NCBI GenBank assembly: GCA_964598695.1
Contig: CAZRDB010000028.1
Span: 1 to 36,110 of the forward strand
Origin: CAZRDB01 sp964598695
Lineage (GTDB): Bacteria > Armatimonadota > Zipacnadia > UBA1398
DNA length: 36,110 bases
Direction: 5' to 3'
A program made the translations under genes and the position numbers. This document shows positions 1 through 8,212 of this stretch, in pieces (position 1 is the first letter of the stretch; the number at the start of each line of letters is the position of its first letter). The notes beneath the pieces are model-generated. The model saw nothing but the letters and a program-made list of their open reading frames with translations. It was not told the DNA's origin and searched no databases.

Positions 1-52
1 CCCCCCCCCCCCCCCACCACCACTCTTTCCCTACACGACGCTCTTCCGATCT
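1..52. other. Illumina adapter plus poly-C at contig start (assembly artefact)
   Basis: Bases 1-15 are a C homopolymer. Bases 21-52 match the Illumina TruSeq read-1 adapter and end in the diagnostic GCTCTTCCGATCT. Genomic sequence therefore begins at about base 53. Nothing here is biological, and any reading frame running through it is artificial. Confidence 0.96.
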
Positions 53-903
53 TGCTGCTGGCGATCGCGCGCCGTGGCCTCGGCGGCCGCGCGCTCGCCG
101 GCATCGCGCTGGGGCTCGCCCTCGCCGATGCCGCCGTCTTCGCCTGGGGCTTCCATCCCGCCGTCGCGGCGGGTCTGGTCGATGCGCGCCCCGCGACGCT
201 CTCTTGGCTTCGGGAGCGGGCGGGCGACGACTACCGCGTCCTCTCCCTGCCGCTCGAGAACTCGGCCCAGCTCTCGCCGCTGTTGCCCAATCTCGCGACC
301 CTGGCTCCCGTGCGCGATGCGGCAGGCTACGATTCGCTCTACCCCCGCACCGCCGCCGAGGTGCTGCGCTCGCTGCGCCCCGAGAAGCCGGCCGGGCTTT
401 TGGAGGGCGCGCGCGGCGAGCTGGCCGACCGGCTGGGGATCCGCTACGTCGTCAGCGCCGTCCCGCCGGCGGCGGGCGGCGGGCGCGCCCTGGCGCCGAC
501 GGAGCGCCGTCTCGTGTTCGAGAACAAGGCCGCCTGGCCGATCGCCTTCGCCACGGAGGGGCCGGCCCCGCCCGCCGATGCGGCCGCCGCCCGGCCCGTG
601 CCGGTGCGCTGGGGACCGAACTCCCGCCACTTCGAGGCAAGCCCGGGCGTCACGGCGTGGCTCTGCGAGACCGCGTACGGTGGGTGGCACGCGTACTCCG
701 GCGGCCGTGAGGCGCCGCTCACGCACGTTCCGCCGGCCCACAAGTGCGCCGCGGTCGCCGAGTCCGGCCGGCTCGACATGGTCTACGAGCCCGGCTCGTT
801 CGCCGTCGGCGCGTTCGTGACCCTTGCGATGGCCGGTGTGGCCGCCGGGCTGGCCGCAGGGCGCCGGACGATGAGGGAGGAAGGCCGCCGTGCCAAGGAC
901 TGA
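53..903 (+). CDS. YfhO-family polytopic membrane protein, C-terminal part (5' truncated)
   Basis: The 5' end is missing because the contig starts in adapter, so no native start is visible and the TTG at 52 uses an adapter base. About 282 codons remain. They begin in a transmembrane segment, continue into a long extracytoplasmic domain with LSWLRERAGDDYRVLSLPL and LGIRYVVSAV, and end with a last hydrophobic helix (about the final 35 residues) and a basic cytoplasmic tail. This order, with a tail domain that discusses residues resembling YRV/YDSLYP motifs, is typical of the C-terminus of YfhO proteins. Family members are membrane glycosyltransferase-like proteins linked to glycosylation of surface polymers. 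The stop overlaps the next gene by 14 bases, so the two are probably co-transcribed. The family call rests on motif resemblance and the exact substrate is unknown. Confidence 0.7.
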
Positions 904-2545
904 CCCGCGCGCGGAGCGCCCCGCGAAGTCGATCGGGGAGCCTCTCTGGCTTCGGATGGACTGGCCTGCCCGCTTGGTCGCTGCCGCGCTCCTGGCGGGC
1001 TTCGCGCTGCGCGTCGTCGGGATCACCTGGGGCCTGCCCGGCGACCGGCAGCTCGACTCGTTCCACCCGGATGAGTGGACGGTCTACAGCCACGCCGCGC
1101 GCATGGCCGAGACGGGCGACCTGAACCCGCGGTTCTTCAACTATGGCTCCCTGCCGCTGATGCTCGACGCGGCCGCGCTGAAGCTGACCGGTGCGGCCCA
1201 CGACTACCCGAACCCGCTCGGGTATCTGGTGGTCCGGCTCGTCTCGCTCCTCGCCGGGTGCGTGACCATCGCGCTCGCGGCATGGATCGCCCGCATGGCA
1301 TTCCGTAGCCGTTGGGCGATGGTCCCCGCGGCGTGGGCATGCGCCGCCGTGCCCGTCCACGTGCAGTGCTCGCACTTCGGGACGGTCGATGTCGTGGCCG
1401 CGTGCCTGCTGGCCGCCTCCGTCGCGTTCGGGCTCAAGTCGTTCGAGGACGACCGGGGCCGATGGTTGCTCCTGGCCGGGCTGTTCGCCGGGTTTGCCGC
1501 GGCGAGCAAGTACGTCGGGATCCTGGCCGTCCTCCCGGCTGCTGCCGCCTACGTGAGCGGCCGGGGCAGCGCGCGGGCCCTCGCCCACGACCGACTGCTG
1601 CTCGTGCCGCTGGGAGCGCTCGTCGGCTTCGCCCTGGGTTGCCCCTACGCGTTCCTGGACTTCCCGGCGTTCCGGCACGACCTCGGGTTCGAGATGCGTC
1701 ACATCCGCGACGGCGCCACGACCGAGATGCTCGGCAAGCCGTCCCTGTGGTACTTCCTGAGCGAGACGCTCCCCTGCGGGTTCACCGGGGCCCTTCTGGC
1801 CCTTGCGGTGGTCGCGGCCCTTTGGGGTTGGCGCCGCAGTCGAGCGGGGGCCGCGGTCCTGGGCGGCTGGGTCGTCCTGCTGGTCCTCGCCCACGGCATG
1901 GGCAAGGAGATCTTCGTGCGCTACGGGGTAGCGCTTGCCCCCTTCGTGGCCGCGCTCGCCGGCGGTGTCGGGCCGGCGTGGGAGACGGAGCCGGTGGCGG
2001 GCCGCGTAGCGCGGATCGGCGGCTCGGCCGTCGCGGCGTTGTGCGTCGGCTACGCCCTGTTGGTCTCGGCAGCCACGAGCGGGATGATGGCCCGGCCCGA
2101 CACGCGCGAGGATATCGCGCGCTCCCTGGGCGAGACGCTCGCCGACGGCGGCTCGGTGGGGCTCAAGACGGCTCCGTGGTTCTACACCCCGCCCCTCGTG
2201 GTTCCGAACGTCGGACCGCGCCTCGCTCCCGAGTTCGCCCTCCGGGAGGCCGAGGCGAAGGGGATCGACCTCGCGATCACGGGCACCAGCGAGGGTGCGC
2301 TCGCGCTGCGACAGCCGGAATGGTTCGTGCTCACCGAGTTCGAGTACTACTGGGCCGTGCGTGCCGGCCGCGAGCCCGACGTCCGCTTCCTGGCCGCGCT
2401 CGAGCGCGACTACGACCTCGTGTGGGATGTGGAAGGCGAGGCCCGACTGGGGCCGATCGTCCTCCCGCGGCCGCGCCTGCACGATTGGCGCTACGTGAGC
2501 CCGGAGATCCGCGTCTACCGGCGCAAGGGGGCGGGTGCCCCGTGA
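890..2545 (+). CDS. GT39/PMT-like integral membrane glycosyltransferase
   Basis: A 551-residue polytopic protein with about ten hydrophobic segments. After TM1 comes a periplasmic loop with the acidic motif FHPDEW (about residues 60-65), the position where dolichyl-phosphate-mannose mannosyltransferases and ArnT-like enzymes (GT39/GT83) carry their catalytic Asp/Glu. A second short motif, HFGTVDV, and a basic segment AASKYVG also fit the family. Such enzymes transfer a sugar from a polyprenyl-phosphate donor to protein or lipid on the outer face of the cytoplasmic membrane. The start is GTG at 890, behind a GGGAGGAAG ribosome site and inside the end of the YfhO gene. The stop overlaps the next start (GTGA). 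Donor and acceptor cannot be read from sequence. Confidence 0.78.
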   Translation: MPRTDPRAERPAKSIGEPLWLRMDWPARLVAAALLAGFALRVVGITWGLPGDRQLDSFHPDEWTVYSHAARMAETGDLNPRFFNYGSLPLMLDAAALKLTGAAHDYPNPLGYLVVRLVSLLAGCVTIALAAWIARMAFRSRWAMVPAAWACAAVPVHVQCSHFGTVDVVAACLLAASVAFGLKSFEDDRGRWLLLAGLFAGFAAASKYVGILAVLPAAAAYVSGRGSARALAHDRLLLVPLGALVGFALGCPYAFLDFPAFRHDLGFEMRHIRDGATTEMLGKPSLWYFLSETLPCGFTGALLALAVVAALWGWRRSRAGAAVLGGWVVLLVLAHGMGKEIFVRYGVALAPFVAALAGGVGPAWETEPVAGRVARIGGSAVAALCVGYALLVSAATSGMMARPDTREDIARSLGETLADGGSVGLKTAPWFYTPPLVVPNVGPRLAPEFALREAEAKGIDLAITGTSEGALALRQPEWFVLTEFEYYWAVRAGREPDVRFLAALERDYDLVWDVEGEARLGPIVLPRPRLHDWRYVSPEIRVYRRKGAGAP

Positions 2546-4224
2546 GCCGCGCGGAGCAGCGCGCCGCCTGGACCTGGGCCCTGGTCATCGCCGGCATCCT
2601 CTCGGCGCCCTACCTGTTCGCGTGGGGGATCACCCCCCCGGAACGAGCGTACCTTGGCCACCTGTGGAACCCCGATGAGCCCAACGTCTACTACTCCTGG
2701 ATCAACCAGGCGGCCCACGGCCGGGTGTTCCTCGAGGACCTCTTCACGACCGAGCCCCAGCACGGTCGGTTCACGAACGTCTTCCTCCTGGCCCTGGGCT
2801 GGGCGGCGGCGATCACCCGGCTCCCCGTACCTTGGGTGTACGCGCTCGCGCGCTTCGCCTGCGCCGCGTTCCTCTACTACTCGCTCTACGCCTTCGTCGC
2901 GCGCCGGGGCGGCTCGCCCGTCGTGCGCCGCGCGGCGGTGGCTCTCGCCGCCACCGCCTCCGGGTTGGGCTGGGTACTCGCCCTGCCCGGCGCCGGAGCC
3001 TTCGTGCCCGGGGGCGTGAGCGCGGTCGACGTGGGGCTTGCCTCGGCGGGCGGGGCGATCTCCGAGGGCCTGATGATGCCCGAGGCCAACACCGTCGCGA
3101 GCGCGCTGCTGCTCCCGCTGTTCTCCTTCTCGATGGCGCTGCTGCTGTGGCTGGTCGGGATCGGGACTGAGGCGATCGAGCGCGGTGACCTCGCCCGGGG
3201 CGCCCGTGCCGGGCTCCTCGGGCTCGTGCTCGGGAGCGTCCACACCTACGATGTGATCCCGATGCACTTGCTGCTGGGACTGATGGCGCTCGGCTTCGCG
3301 CTCCGGCGCCGCACGCTCCGGCCGCTCTGGGTCTACGGCGTCTACGTCGCCCTCTCCCTGCCCACACTGCTGTACCAGCTCTGGGTGTTCCGGGTCGACC
3401 GAGTCTTCCACGACAAGGCCGTGACGGTGACCGCGAGCCCGAGCCCCCTGAGCTACGCGGTGTCGTTCGGGCTGCCGCTGCTCTTCGCGCTGTGCGGTCT
3501 TGCCGTGGTCCGGCGCCGCCGCGAGGCGCGCTGGACCCCTGTGGCCGTCTGGCTGCTGGTGGGGCTGGCTGTCGCGTTCCTCCCCGGACTCTCGTTCCAG
3601 CGCAAGATGATCGAGGGCGCCCACCTGCCGATGGTGATCCTCGCCGCCGTGGCACTCGTGCGTGGACCGGCCGCGCGCGGCGCGCGGCTCTCGCTCGCCG
3701 CCTACCGCCGCCGCGCCTGCGCTTGGGCGGTGGCCGGCGTGCTCGCCTGCGCGCCGTCCTCGGCCACCTTCCTGTGTGGACGCTGCCTGGCGAGTGTCCT
3801 CGAGAACAACCGGTCGCGGGTGAGCTACTTCATGCCGCCGTACATGCTGGCGCGCGATGATCTTGCCGCACTGCTGTGGCTGCGTGAGAACGCGGGGAGC
3901 GACGATGCCGTGCTCTGCCTGCCCTTCCTCGGCAGCTACGTTCCCGGCCTCACGGGGCGCAAGGCCTACTGCGGCCACTGGGCCGAGACCCTCCGGTTCG
4001 CCGAGGAGAAGCTGCCCGCCACGCTCGGCGCGCTGCGCGGCGACGCGCGGCGGGGGGCGCGCGCCCTCGCCGCTTGCGACTACCTTGTGGTGGGGGAGTA
4101 CGAGAACCCGCACGGCGCGCGGCCGGGGGGACCGGACCTCACGCCCGTGTTCTCCTCCGGGGCGACGACCGTCTATCGGATCGAGCACGGGCCGAACCCG
4201 ACGGCCGAGGCAGGGGCCGGCTGA
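2542..4224 (+). CDS. Polytopic membrane protein, glycosyltransferase-like
   Basis: A 560-residue protein with about ten hydrophobic helices followed by a soluble C-terminal region of roughly 130 residues (LLWLRENAGSDDAVLCLPF onward). The first periplasmic loop carries WNPDEPNVYYSW, an acidic pair just after TM1 placed like the catalytic loop of GT-C fold glycosyltransferases. The tail resembles the soluble ends of large GT-C proteins that bind polymer or lipid-linked sugars. The GTG start at 2542 overlaps the previous stop by four bases, so translation is probably coupled. With its two upstream neighbours it makes a three-gene membrane glycosylation cluster. I do not recognise a named family; GT-C membership is inferred from topology, the acidic loop and context. 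Confidence 0.6.
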   Translation: MSRAEQRAAWTWALVIAGILSAPYLFAWGITPPERAYLGHLWNPDEPNVYYSWINQAAHGRVFLEDLFTTEPQHGRFTNVFLLALGWAAAITRLPVPWVYALARFACAAFLYYSLYAFVARRGGSPVVRRAAVALAATASGLGWVLALPGAGAFVPGGVSAVDVGLASAGGAISEGLMMPEANTVASALLLPLFSFSMALLLWLVGIGTEAIERGDLARGARAGLLGLVLGSVHTYDVIPMHLLLGLMALGFALRRRTLRPLWVYGVYVALSLPTLLYQLWVFRVDRVFHDKAVTVTASPSPLSYAVSFGLPLLFALCGLAVVRRRREARWTPVAVWLLVGLAVAFLPGLSFQRKMIEGAHLPMVILAAVALVRGPAARGARLSLAAYRRRACAWAVAGVLACAPSSATFLCGRCLASVLENNRSRVSYFMPPYMLARDDLAALLWLRENAGSDDAVLCLPFLGSYVPGLTGRKAYCGHWAETLRFAEEKLPATLGALRGDARRGARALAACDYLVVGEYENPHGARPGGPDLTPVFSSGATTVYRIEHGPNPTAEAGAG

Positions 4225-4227
4225 CGC

Positions 4228-4255
4228 TTGCCGCAGGACGGCGGCGCTGTATAGT
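4228..4255 (+). promoter_or_regulatory. Predicted sigma70-type promoter for the CBS-DUF1385 gene
   Basis: TTGCCG at 4228-4233 and TATAGT at 4250-4255 are separated by 16 bases, just after the stop of the upstream gene and 35 bases before the GTG at 4290. The AT-rich -10 box stands out in a GC-rich region. Transcription would start near 4262. Confidence 0.5.
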
Positions 4256-4289
4256 ACTGGGGGGACGTTTGGGCAGGGAGAGGAAGCGC

Positions 4290-5495
4290 GTGAGCGAGTG
4301 CGGTCGGCAACTGGGAACCCCTGAGCCCGCCCCCGGCGCCGAGGCGGCTACGGCCGGCCTCGAGCAGGGAGCCGTGGGCCACTGCGTCCACTCCACGCGT
4401 GTGCTACGGGCCTCCGACACGCTCGCCACGGCGGCCGACGTGCTCCGTGGCGCGCCCCTGCCGCTCTTGCCGGTCGTCCACGGCCAGGCGATCGTCGGGC
4501 TGATGGGTCTCGAGGACCTGCCGGCCGAACCGGCGCCGGGCGCCACCGTCGCGAGCGCGATGCGGCCGCCCGTCCCCCCCCTGGTGCTCACCCAGAGCGC
4601 GCGCGAGGGGCTGGCGCAGATGGCGGCCCACCGGCTGGCGATCGCGCCCGTGGTGAGTCCGCAGGGCGAGTTGGCCGGGCTCGCGACCCGGGCCGACCTC
4701 GCGGCCGTCGCCGCCGGCCACGTGCGCCCGTCGCGCTGCGGGGGGATGGCCACTCCGCTGGGCGTCTACCTCACGACGGGCCATGTGCGGGCCGGCGCGG
4801 GCGATCTGGGTCTGCTGCTCGCCGGCGCGGCGATGGGCGGGCTGGCCCTGTTGAGCCTGGCGGTGGTCTACGCGCTGGCCTGGCTGGTCGACGAGACCTG
4901 GAGCGTCGGCGTCCTCTCGGGCTTCGGCCTGGGGCCGCGCTCGGCCACCGCCGCGCTGTGGCGCGTGGTGGCGATGGTCACCTGGTTCATCGCGTACGCG
5001 GCCCTGTTCCGCCTCAGCTCGCTCGCGGGTTACCACGCCGCCGAGCACATGACGGTCAACGCGATCGAGGCTGGCCGGCCGCTGACCCCCGAGGCGGTCT
5101 CGCGGCAATCGCGGGTACACCCCCGCTGTGGGACCAACCTCGTGGTGGTCGTGGTCTTCTTCGCGCTCCTGGGCGAGGCCCTCGCGCCTACCGGCACGTG
5201 GCTGGGCGTCACGGCGCTCGCCGTTGTGCTCGGCCGCACCTGGATCGGGGGCTTGGCCCAGCAGTTCGTAACCACGCGGAGGCCGTCGCCCGCGGAGCTT
5301 TCGAGCGGGATCTCGGCCGGGATGGCGCTGGTTGAGGCGCACCAGAGGGTCCTCTCCGAGCCGGGCTCGCTGCCGCGGCGCCTGTGGTGCATGGGCCTGG
5401 CACAGTCGATGGCGGGCTTCGTTGCGGTCTACGCCGTGGCGCGTCTCGTGCTCGGCTGGCTCAACCTGGGCGAGCTGCTCGATCTGCTCGTCTAG
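4290..5495 (+). CDS. CBS-domain / DUF1385 fusion membrane protein
   Basis: A 401-residue protein. Residues about 30-145 form two CBS-like repeats (LPVVHGQAIVGLMGLEDL and IAPVVSPQGELAGLATRADL), which in other proteins bind adenosine nucleotides and regulate a partner domain. Residues about 148-400 are a DUF1385 membrane domain: GGMATPLGV, hydrophobic segments near 175-200 and 225-242, the signature YHAAEH (248-253), RVHPRCGT (275-282), then two or three more helices. DUF1385 proteins are widespread but of unknown function; the His/Cys-rich motif suggests metal or cofactor binding. GTG at 4290 is chosen because it follows a GGGAGAGGAAG site and a promoter-like sequence. The longer frame upstream would overlap the previous gene. 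The joining of CBS and DUF1385 in one chain is unusual. Confidence 0.75.
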   Translation: MSECGRQLGTPEPAPGAEAATAGLEQGAVGHCVHSTRVLRASDTLATAADVLRGAPLPLLPVVHGQAIVGLMGLEDLPAEPAPGATVASAMRPPVPPLVLTQSAREGLAQMAAHRLAIAPVVSPQGELAGLATRADLAAVAAGHVRPSRCGGMATPLGVYLTTGHVRAGAGDLGLLLAGAAMGGLALLSLAVVYALAWLVDETWSVGVLSGFGLGPRSATAALWRVVAMVTWFIAYAALFRLSSLAGYHAAEHMTVNAIEAGRPLTPEAVSRQSRVHPRCGTNLVVVVVFFALLGEALAPTGTWLGVTALAVVLGRTWIGGLAQQFVTTRRPSPAELSSGISAGMALVEAHQRVLSEPGSLPRRLWCMGLAQSMAGFVAVYAVARLVLGWLNLGELLDLLV

Positions 5496-5568
5496 CTTCT
5501 CCGGCGCCGAGGAGGGGAGGAGCCCCCGTTCCCGGCGCGAATCTGCCGCCAACACTCGGAGTCACTTC

Positions 5569-5574
5569 AGGAGG
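5569..5574 (+). promoter_or_regulatory. Ribosome binding site setting the PfkB kinase start
   Basis: A perfect AGGAGG lies nine bases before the ATG at 5584. It decides that start over the longer open frame, which reaches back into the previous gene. Confidence 0.75.
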
Positions 5575-5583
5575 CCCGGTCGC

Positions 5584-6537
5584 ATGCCGAAGGTCGTCTG
5601 CCTTGGGATTCTCGTTGCCGACGCGCTCGCCCGCCCCGTGGAGGAGTGGCCGGCCCGCGGCAAGCTGGTGTTCGTTGACGACATCGCGCTCCAGGTGGGC
5701 GGCTGCGCATCGAACTCCGGGATCGGCCTGCAGAAGCTGGGCGTCCCGACCGCCGTCGTGGGGAAGGTCGGGCAGGACGGCTTCGGCGACTTCCTGATCC
5801 ACGAACTGAACGCCGCAGGTGTCGACACGCGGGGACTCGCGCGCGACTCCGTCCACCACACCTCGGCGACGCTGGTCTCCGTGGCGGCCGATGGCGAGCG
5901 CAGCTTCATCCACTACCGGGGCGCCAACGGCGCCCTCCGCCCGGAGGAGTTCGACTACGACTTCATCGCCGAGGCCGAGTTCCTCCATGTGGCCGGGGTG
6001 TTCCTGATGCCCGGCTTCGACGGCGCTCCGGCGGCCAAGACGCTGGAGGAGGCCCGGCGCCGGGGTGTGAAGACCTGCTGCGACACGGCCTGGGACGCCT
6101 CCGGCCGCTGGGGCGACCTGATCGAACCGATGCTCGGCCACATCGACTACTTCCTGCCGAGCCTCGAGGAGGCACGGGAGATCACCGGCCTCACCGAGCC
6201 CGCCGCGATCGCGGCCTCGCTGCTCGACCGGGGGATCGGCTGCGTCGCGCTCAAGATGGGCGCGGCCGGCTGCGGGGTGTGGACGCGGGACGGCCACTGG
6301 ACGGCGCCCCGCTTCACGATCGACCCGGTCGACGCAACCGGCGCCGGCGACGCGTTCTGCGCCGGGTTCATCTGTGGGCTCTCCCGTGGATGGGACTACG
6401 CCCGGTGCGCGACACTCGGCAACGCGACCGGCGCCCTCTGCGTGACCGGCATGGGGGCCGTGACGGCGCTCCGAGACTTGGCCGGCACGGTCCGGTTCAT
6501 CGAGGAACAGACCGGCCGGAGCTTCCCCATCGACTGA
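5584..6537 (+). CDS. PfkB-family carbohydrate kinase
   Basis: A 317-residue cytoplasmic sugar or nucleoside kinase of the ribokinase fold. The N-terminal PfkB signature appears as VGGCASNSGIGLQKLG (residues about 38-53), followed by AVVGKVGQDGFGDF. The C-terminal signature is DATGAGDAFCAGF (250-262), in which GAGD forms the anion hole and D256 is the expected catalytic base. Length and order match the family. Members phosphorylate ribose, fructose, 2-keto-3-deoxygluconate, tagatose phosphate or nucleosides; the substrate cannot be chosen here. The amidotransferase gene follows after 21 bases, suggesting co-transcription. Confidence 0.93.
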   Translation: MPKVVCLGILVADALARPVEEWPARGKLVFVDDIALQVGGCASNSGIGLQKLGVPTAVVGKVGQDGFGDFLIHELNAAGVDTRGLARDSVHHTSATLVSVAADGERSFIHYRGANGALRPEEFDYDFIAEAEFLHVAGVFLMPGFDGAPAAKTLEEARRRGVKTCCDTAWDASGRWGDLIEPMLGHIDYFLPSLEEAREITGLTEPAAIAASLLDRGIGCVALKMGAAGCGVWTRDGHWTAPRFTIDPVDATGAGDAFCAGFICGLSRGWDYARCATLGNATGALCVTGMGAVTALRDLAGTVRFIEEQTGRSFPID

Positions 6538-6558
6538 GGCCCTGGGAGGGGCGAACCC

Positions 6559-7257
6559 GTGGACGTCGCACGACCCGCAATCGGGCTGATCGCCGCCTAC
6601 ACCCCCGCGTTGCCCGACTACTACCGGCACGCGCTCGAGCCCCTGGGGGTCGAGGTGCGGATGCTCCCGCGCGTGGAGCCGCGGTACGCGAGCAGCCAAC
6701 TCGCGGGCCTCGACGGTCTGTTGATCCCGGGCGGCGGCGATGTCCATGCGCGGTTCTACGGGAGCGCGCTGTCGCCCCTGGCGGCGGAGGTCGACGAGCG
6801 GCGCGACCGCCACGAGATCTCCCTGATCCGCGAGGCCGTCGATCGGGGGCTTCCGCTCCTCGGGATCTGCCGCGGTCACCAGGTCGTCAACGTCGCGCTG
6901 GGTGGCACGCTCTGCCAGGACCTGGCGCGCGAGTGGGGTCGGCCGACGATCCGCCACCGCGCGGTCCGCTGGGCGCCCGACCGCTTCCATCCCGTGCGGG
7001 TCGACCTCGCCAGCGAGGCCGTTCGCGCGGCGGGGCGCGAGGAGATCGTCGTCAACAGCCACCACCACCAGGCGGTGGCGGAGCTGGCCCCCTGCCTGCG
7101 TGCCGTGGCGCACGCGGACGACGGCATCGTCGAGGCATACGACTTCCCCGGGCGACCCCTGCTCGGTGTCCAGTGGCACCCGGAGCGGCTCGATCGCTCG
7201 GCCTGGTGGCCGCTCGAGACGCTCCGGGACTGGGCGCGAGGAGGGAGGGCCCCATGA
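6559..7257 (+). CDS. Peptidase C26 / gamma-glutamyl-GABA hydrolase-like class I amidotransferase
   Basis: A 232-residue protein of the class I glutamine amidotransferase fold, C26 branch, which includes PuuD. The oxyanion strand is LLIPGGGDVHARFY (54-67). The nucleophile elbow is GICRGHQVVN with C104. The catalytic His and Glu lie in GVQWHPE (H207, E209), and the NSHHHQAV segment (166-173) is also typical. Family enzymes hydrolyse gamma-glutamyl amides such as gamma-glutamyl-GABA. All three catalytic residues are present, so activity is likely, but no putrescine pathway gene is nearby. The GTG start at 6559 follows GGGAGGGG. Its stop overlaps the next ATG (ATGA). Confidence 0.9.
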   Translation: MDVARPAIGLIAAYTPALPDYYRHALEPLGVEVRMLPRVEPRYASSQLAGLDGLLIPGGGDVHARFYGSALSPLAAEVDERRDRHEISLIREAVDRGLPLLGICRGHQVVNVALGGTLCQDLAREWGRPTIRHRAVRWAPDRFHPVRVDLASEAVRAAGREEIVVNSHHHQAVAELAPCLRAVAHADDGIVEAYDFPGRPLLGVQWHPERLDRSAWWPLETLRDWARGGRAP

Positions 7258-8180
7258 CGGGATCGGGCGATGGCGAGCGGCCGGATCTCCCGCTCGGACG
7301 CTCCGTGCTCGACAATGTGGTGCGGAAGCTGCGGCGCGTGCTCGACTGCGACGGGGCGAGCGTGCTGCTCTCCTGCGGCGAGCGGCCGCTGACCTATCCG
7401 GTTGCGGCCTGCGACGGTGCGGTTGGGCCTTTCCGCAAGGGTCACACCGTGCCCGCCTCGCAGACGCCGCTGATCCCCGGCCGACGCGGATGGGTCCTCG
7501 TCGAGGACGGCGCGGGGCCGAACACTCTGCAGGATCTCGCCTGGACGGCCGATCTCCGCTCGAGCCTGTGGCTGACGATCGGAGGGGAGGAGGGCGAGAT
7601 CGTCGGGGCGCTCGCGCTCTTCGACCACCGGCCCGCGCGTTTCACCGGCGAGGAGGCCCCGCTGCTCGAACTGATCGCCGAGCAGATCCGGGACATCCTG
7701 AACCTCTACGCCCGCGTCGGGGGCGAGGCGATCCTCGATGAGGCGACCGGCCTCCGCAGCGCGGCGTACGGCCGCCAGCAGTTGGCGGAGGAGGTGGAGC
7801 GGTCGGCGCGCTACGGCAGCGTGCTTTCGACCGTCGTCGTGCGCGTGGAGGGGCTGTCGGAGTATCCCTGGGGCCGCGCGGGCGATGAGCGCGCCGAGGT
7901 GCTGCGCTGCGTGAGTGAGGCGCTGAACGGCACCGTCCGCGCCTCGGACCAGTCGGCGGCGCTCGGCGACGACTCATTCCTCGTGGTCGCGCCGGAGACC
8001 GACGCGGCCGGCGCCCTGTGCGTGAGCGCCCGGCTGGCGCTCCGTGTGCGCGAGACGCTGCCGACCCGGTTCTGGCGCGCGGTGGCGGTTGGCACGTCCA
8101 CCACTGCCTCCGGCACGGCGACGCCCGACGACCTGATCGTGGCCGCGGCGCGCAATGCACGCCGGTGCGGGAGCACGTGA
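7254..8180 (+). CDS. GAF plus degenerate GGDEF protein (possible c-di-GMP receptor)
   Basis: A 308-residue soluble protein. Residues about 15-150 look like a GAF sensory domain (VRKLRRVLDCDGASVLL, SSLWLTIG, VGALALFDHRPARFTGEE, LLELIAEQIRDIL). Residues 161-305 follow the GGDEF pattern: it starts with DEATGLRSAAYGRQQL, like the usual D-x-LTGL entry. The active-site GGDEF is replaced by GDDSF (238-242), so diguanylate cyclase activity is doubtful. The inhibitory-site motif RxxD is kept as RASD (229-232), exactly five residues before the degenerate motif. In PelD-type proteins a GAF plus dead GGDEF uses the I-site to bind c-di-GMP. Its gene is translationally coupled to the amidotransferase upstream and adjoins a membrane protein downstream. 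Confidence 0.75.
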   Translation: MTGSGDGERPDLPLGRSVLDNVVRKLRRVLDCDGASVLLSCGERPLTYPVAACDGAVGPFRKGHTVPASQTPLIPGRRGWVLVEDGAGPNTLQDLAWTADLRSSLWLTIGGEEGEIVGALALFDHRPARFTGEEAPLLELIAEQIRDILNLYARVGGEAILDEATGLRSAAYGRQQLAEEVERSARYGSVLSTVVVRVEGLSEYPWGRAGDERAEVLRCVSEALNGTVRASDQSAALGDDSFLVVAPETDAAGALCVSARLALRVRETLPTRFWRAVAVGTSTTASGTATPDDLIVAAARNARRCGST

Positions 8181-8212
8181 GAGAGGTTCTCTCGGGAACG
8201 GAGGCGTACGGA

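Noticed and set aside
31..1026. Long minus-strand open frame at the contig start
   Set aside because: It runs through adapter sequence and opposite the YfhO gene, has no ribosome site, and its low-complexity Arg/Gly-rich product is typical of a GC-rich antisense frame.
1312..2541. 410-codon N-terminal extension of the gene at 2542
   Set aside because: It lies wholly over the GT39-like gene in another frame and is Arg/Pro-rich shadow sequence; GTG 2542 overlapping the previous stop explains the real start.
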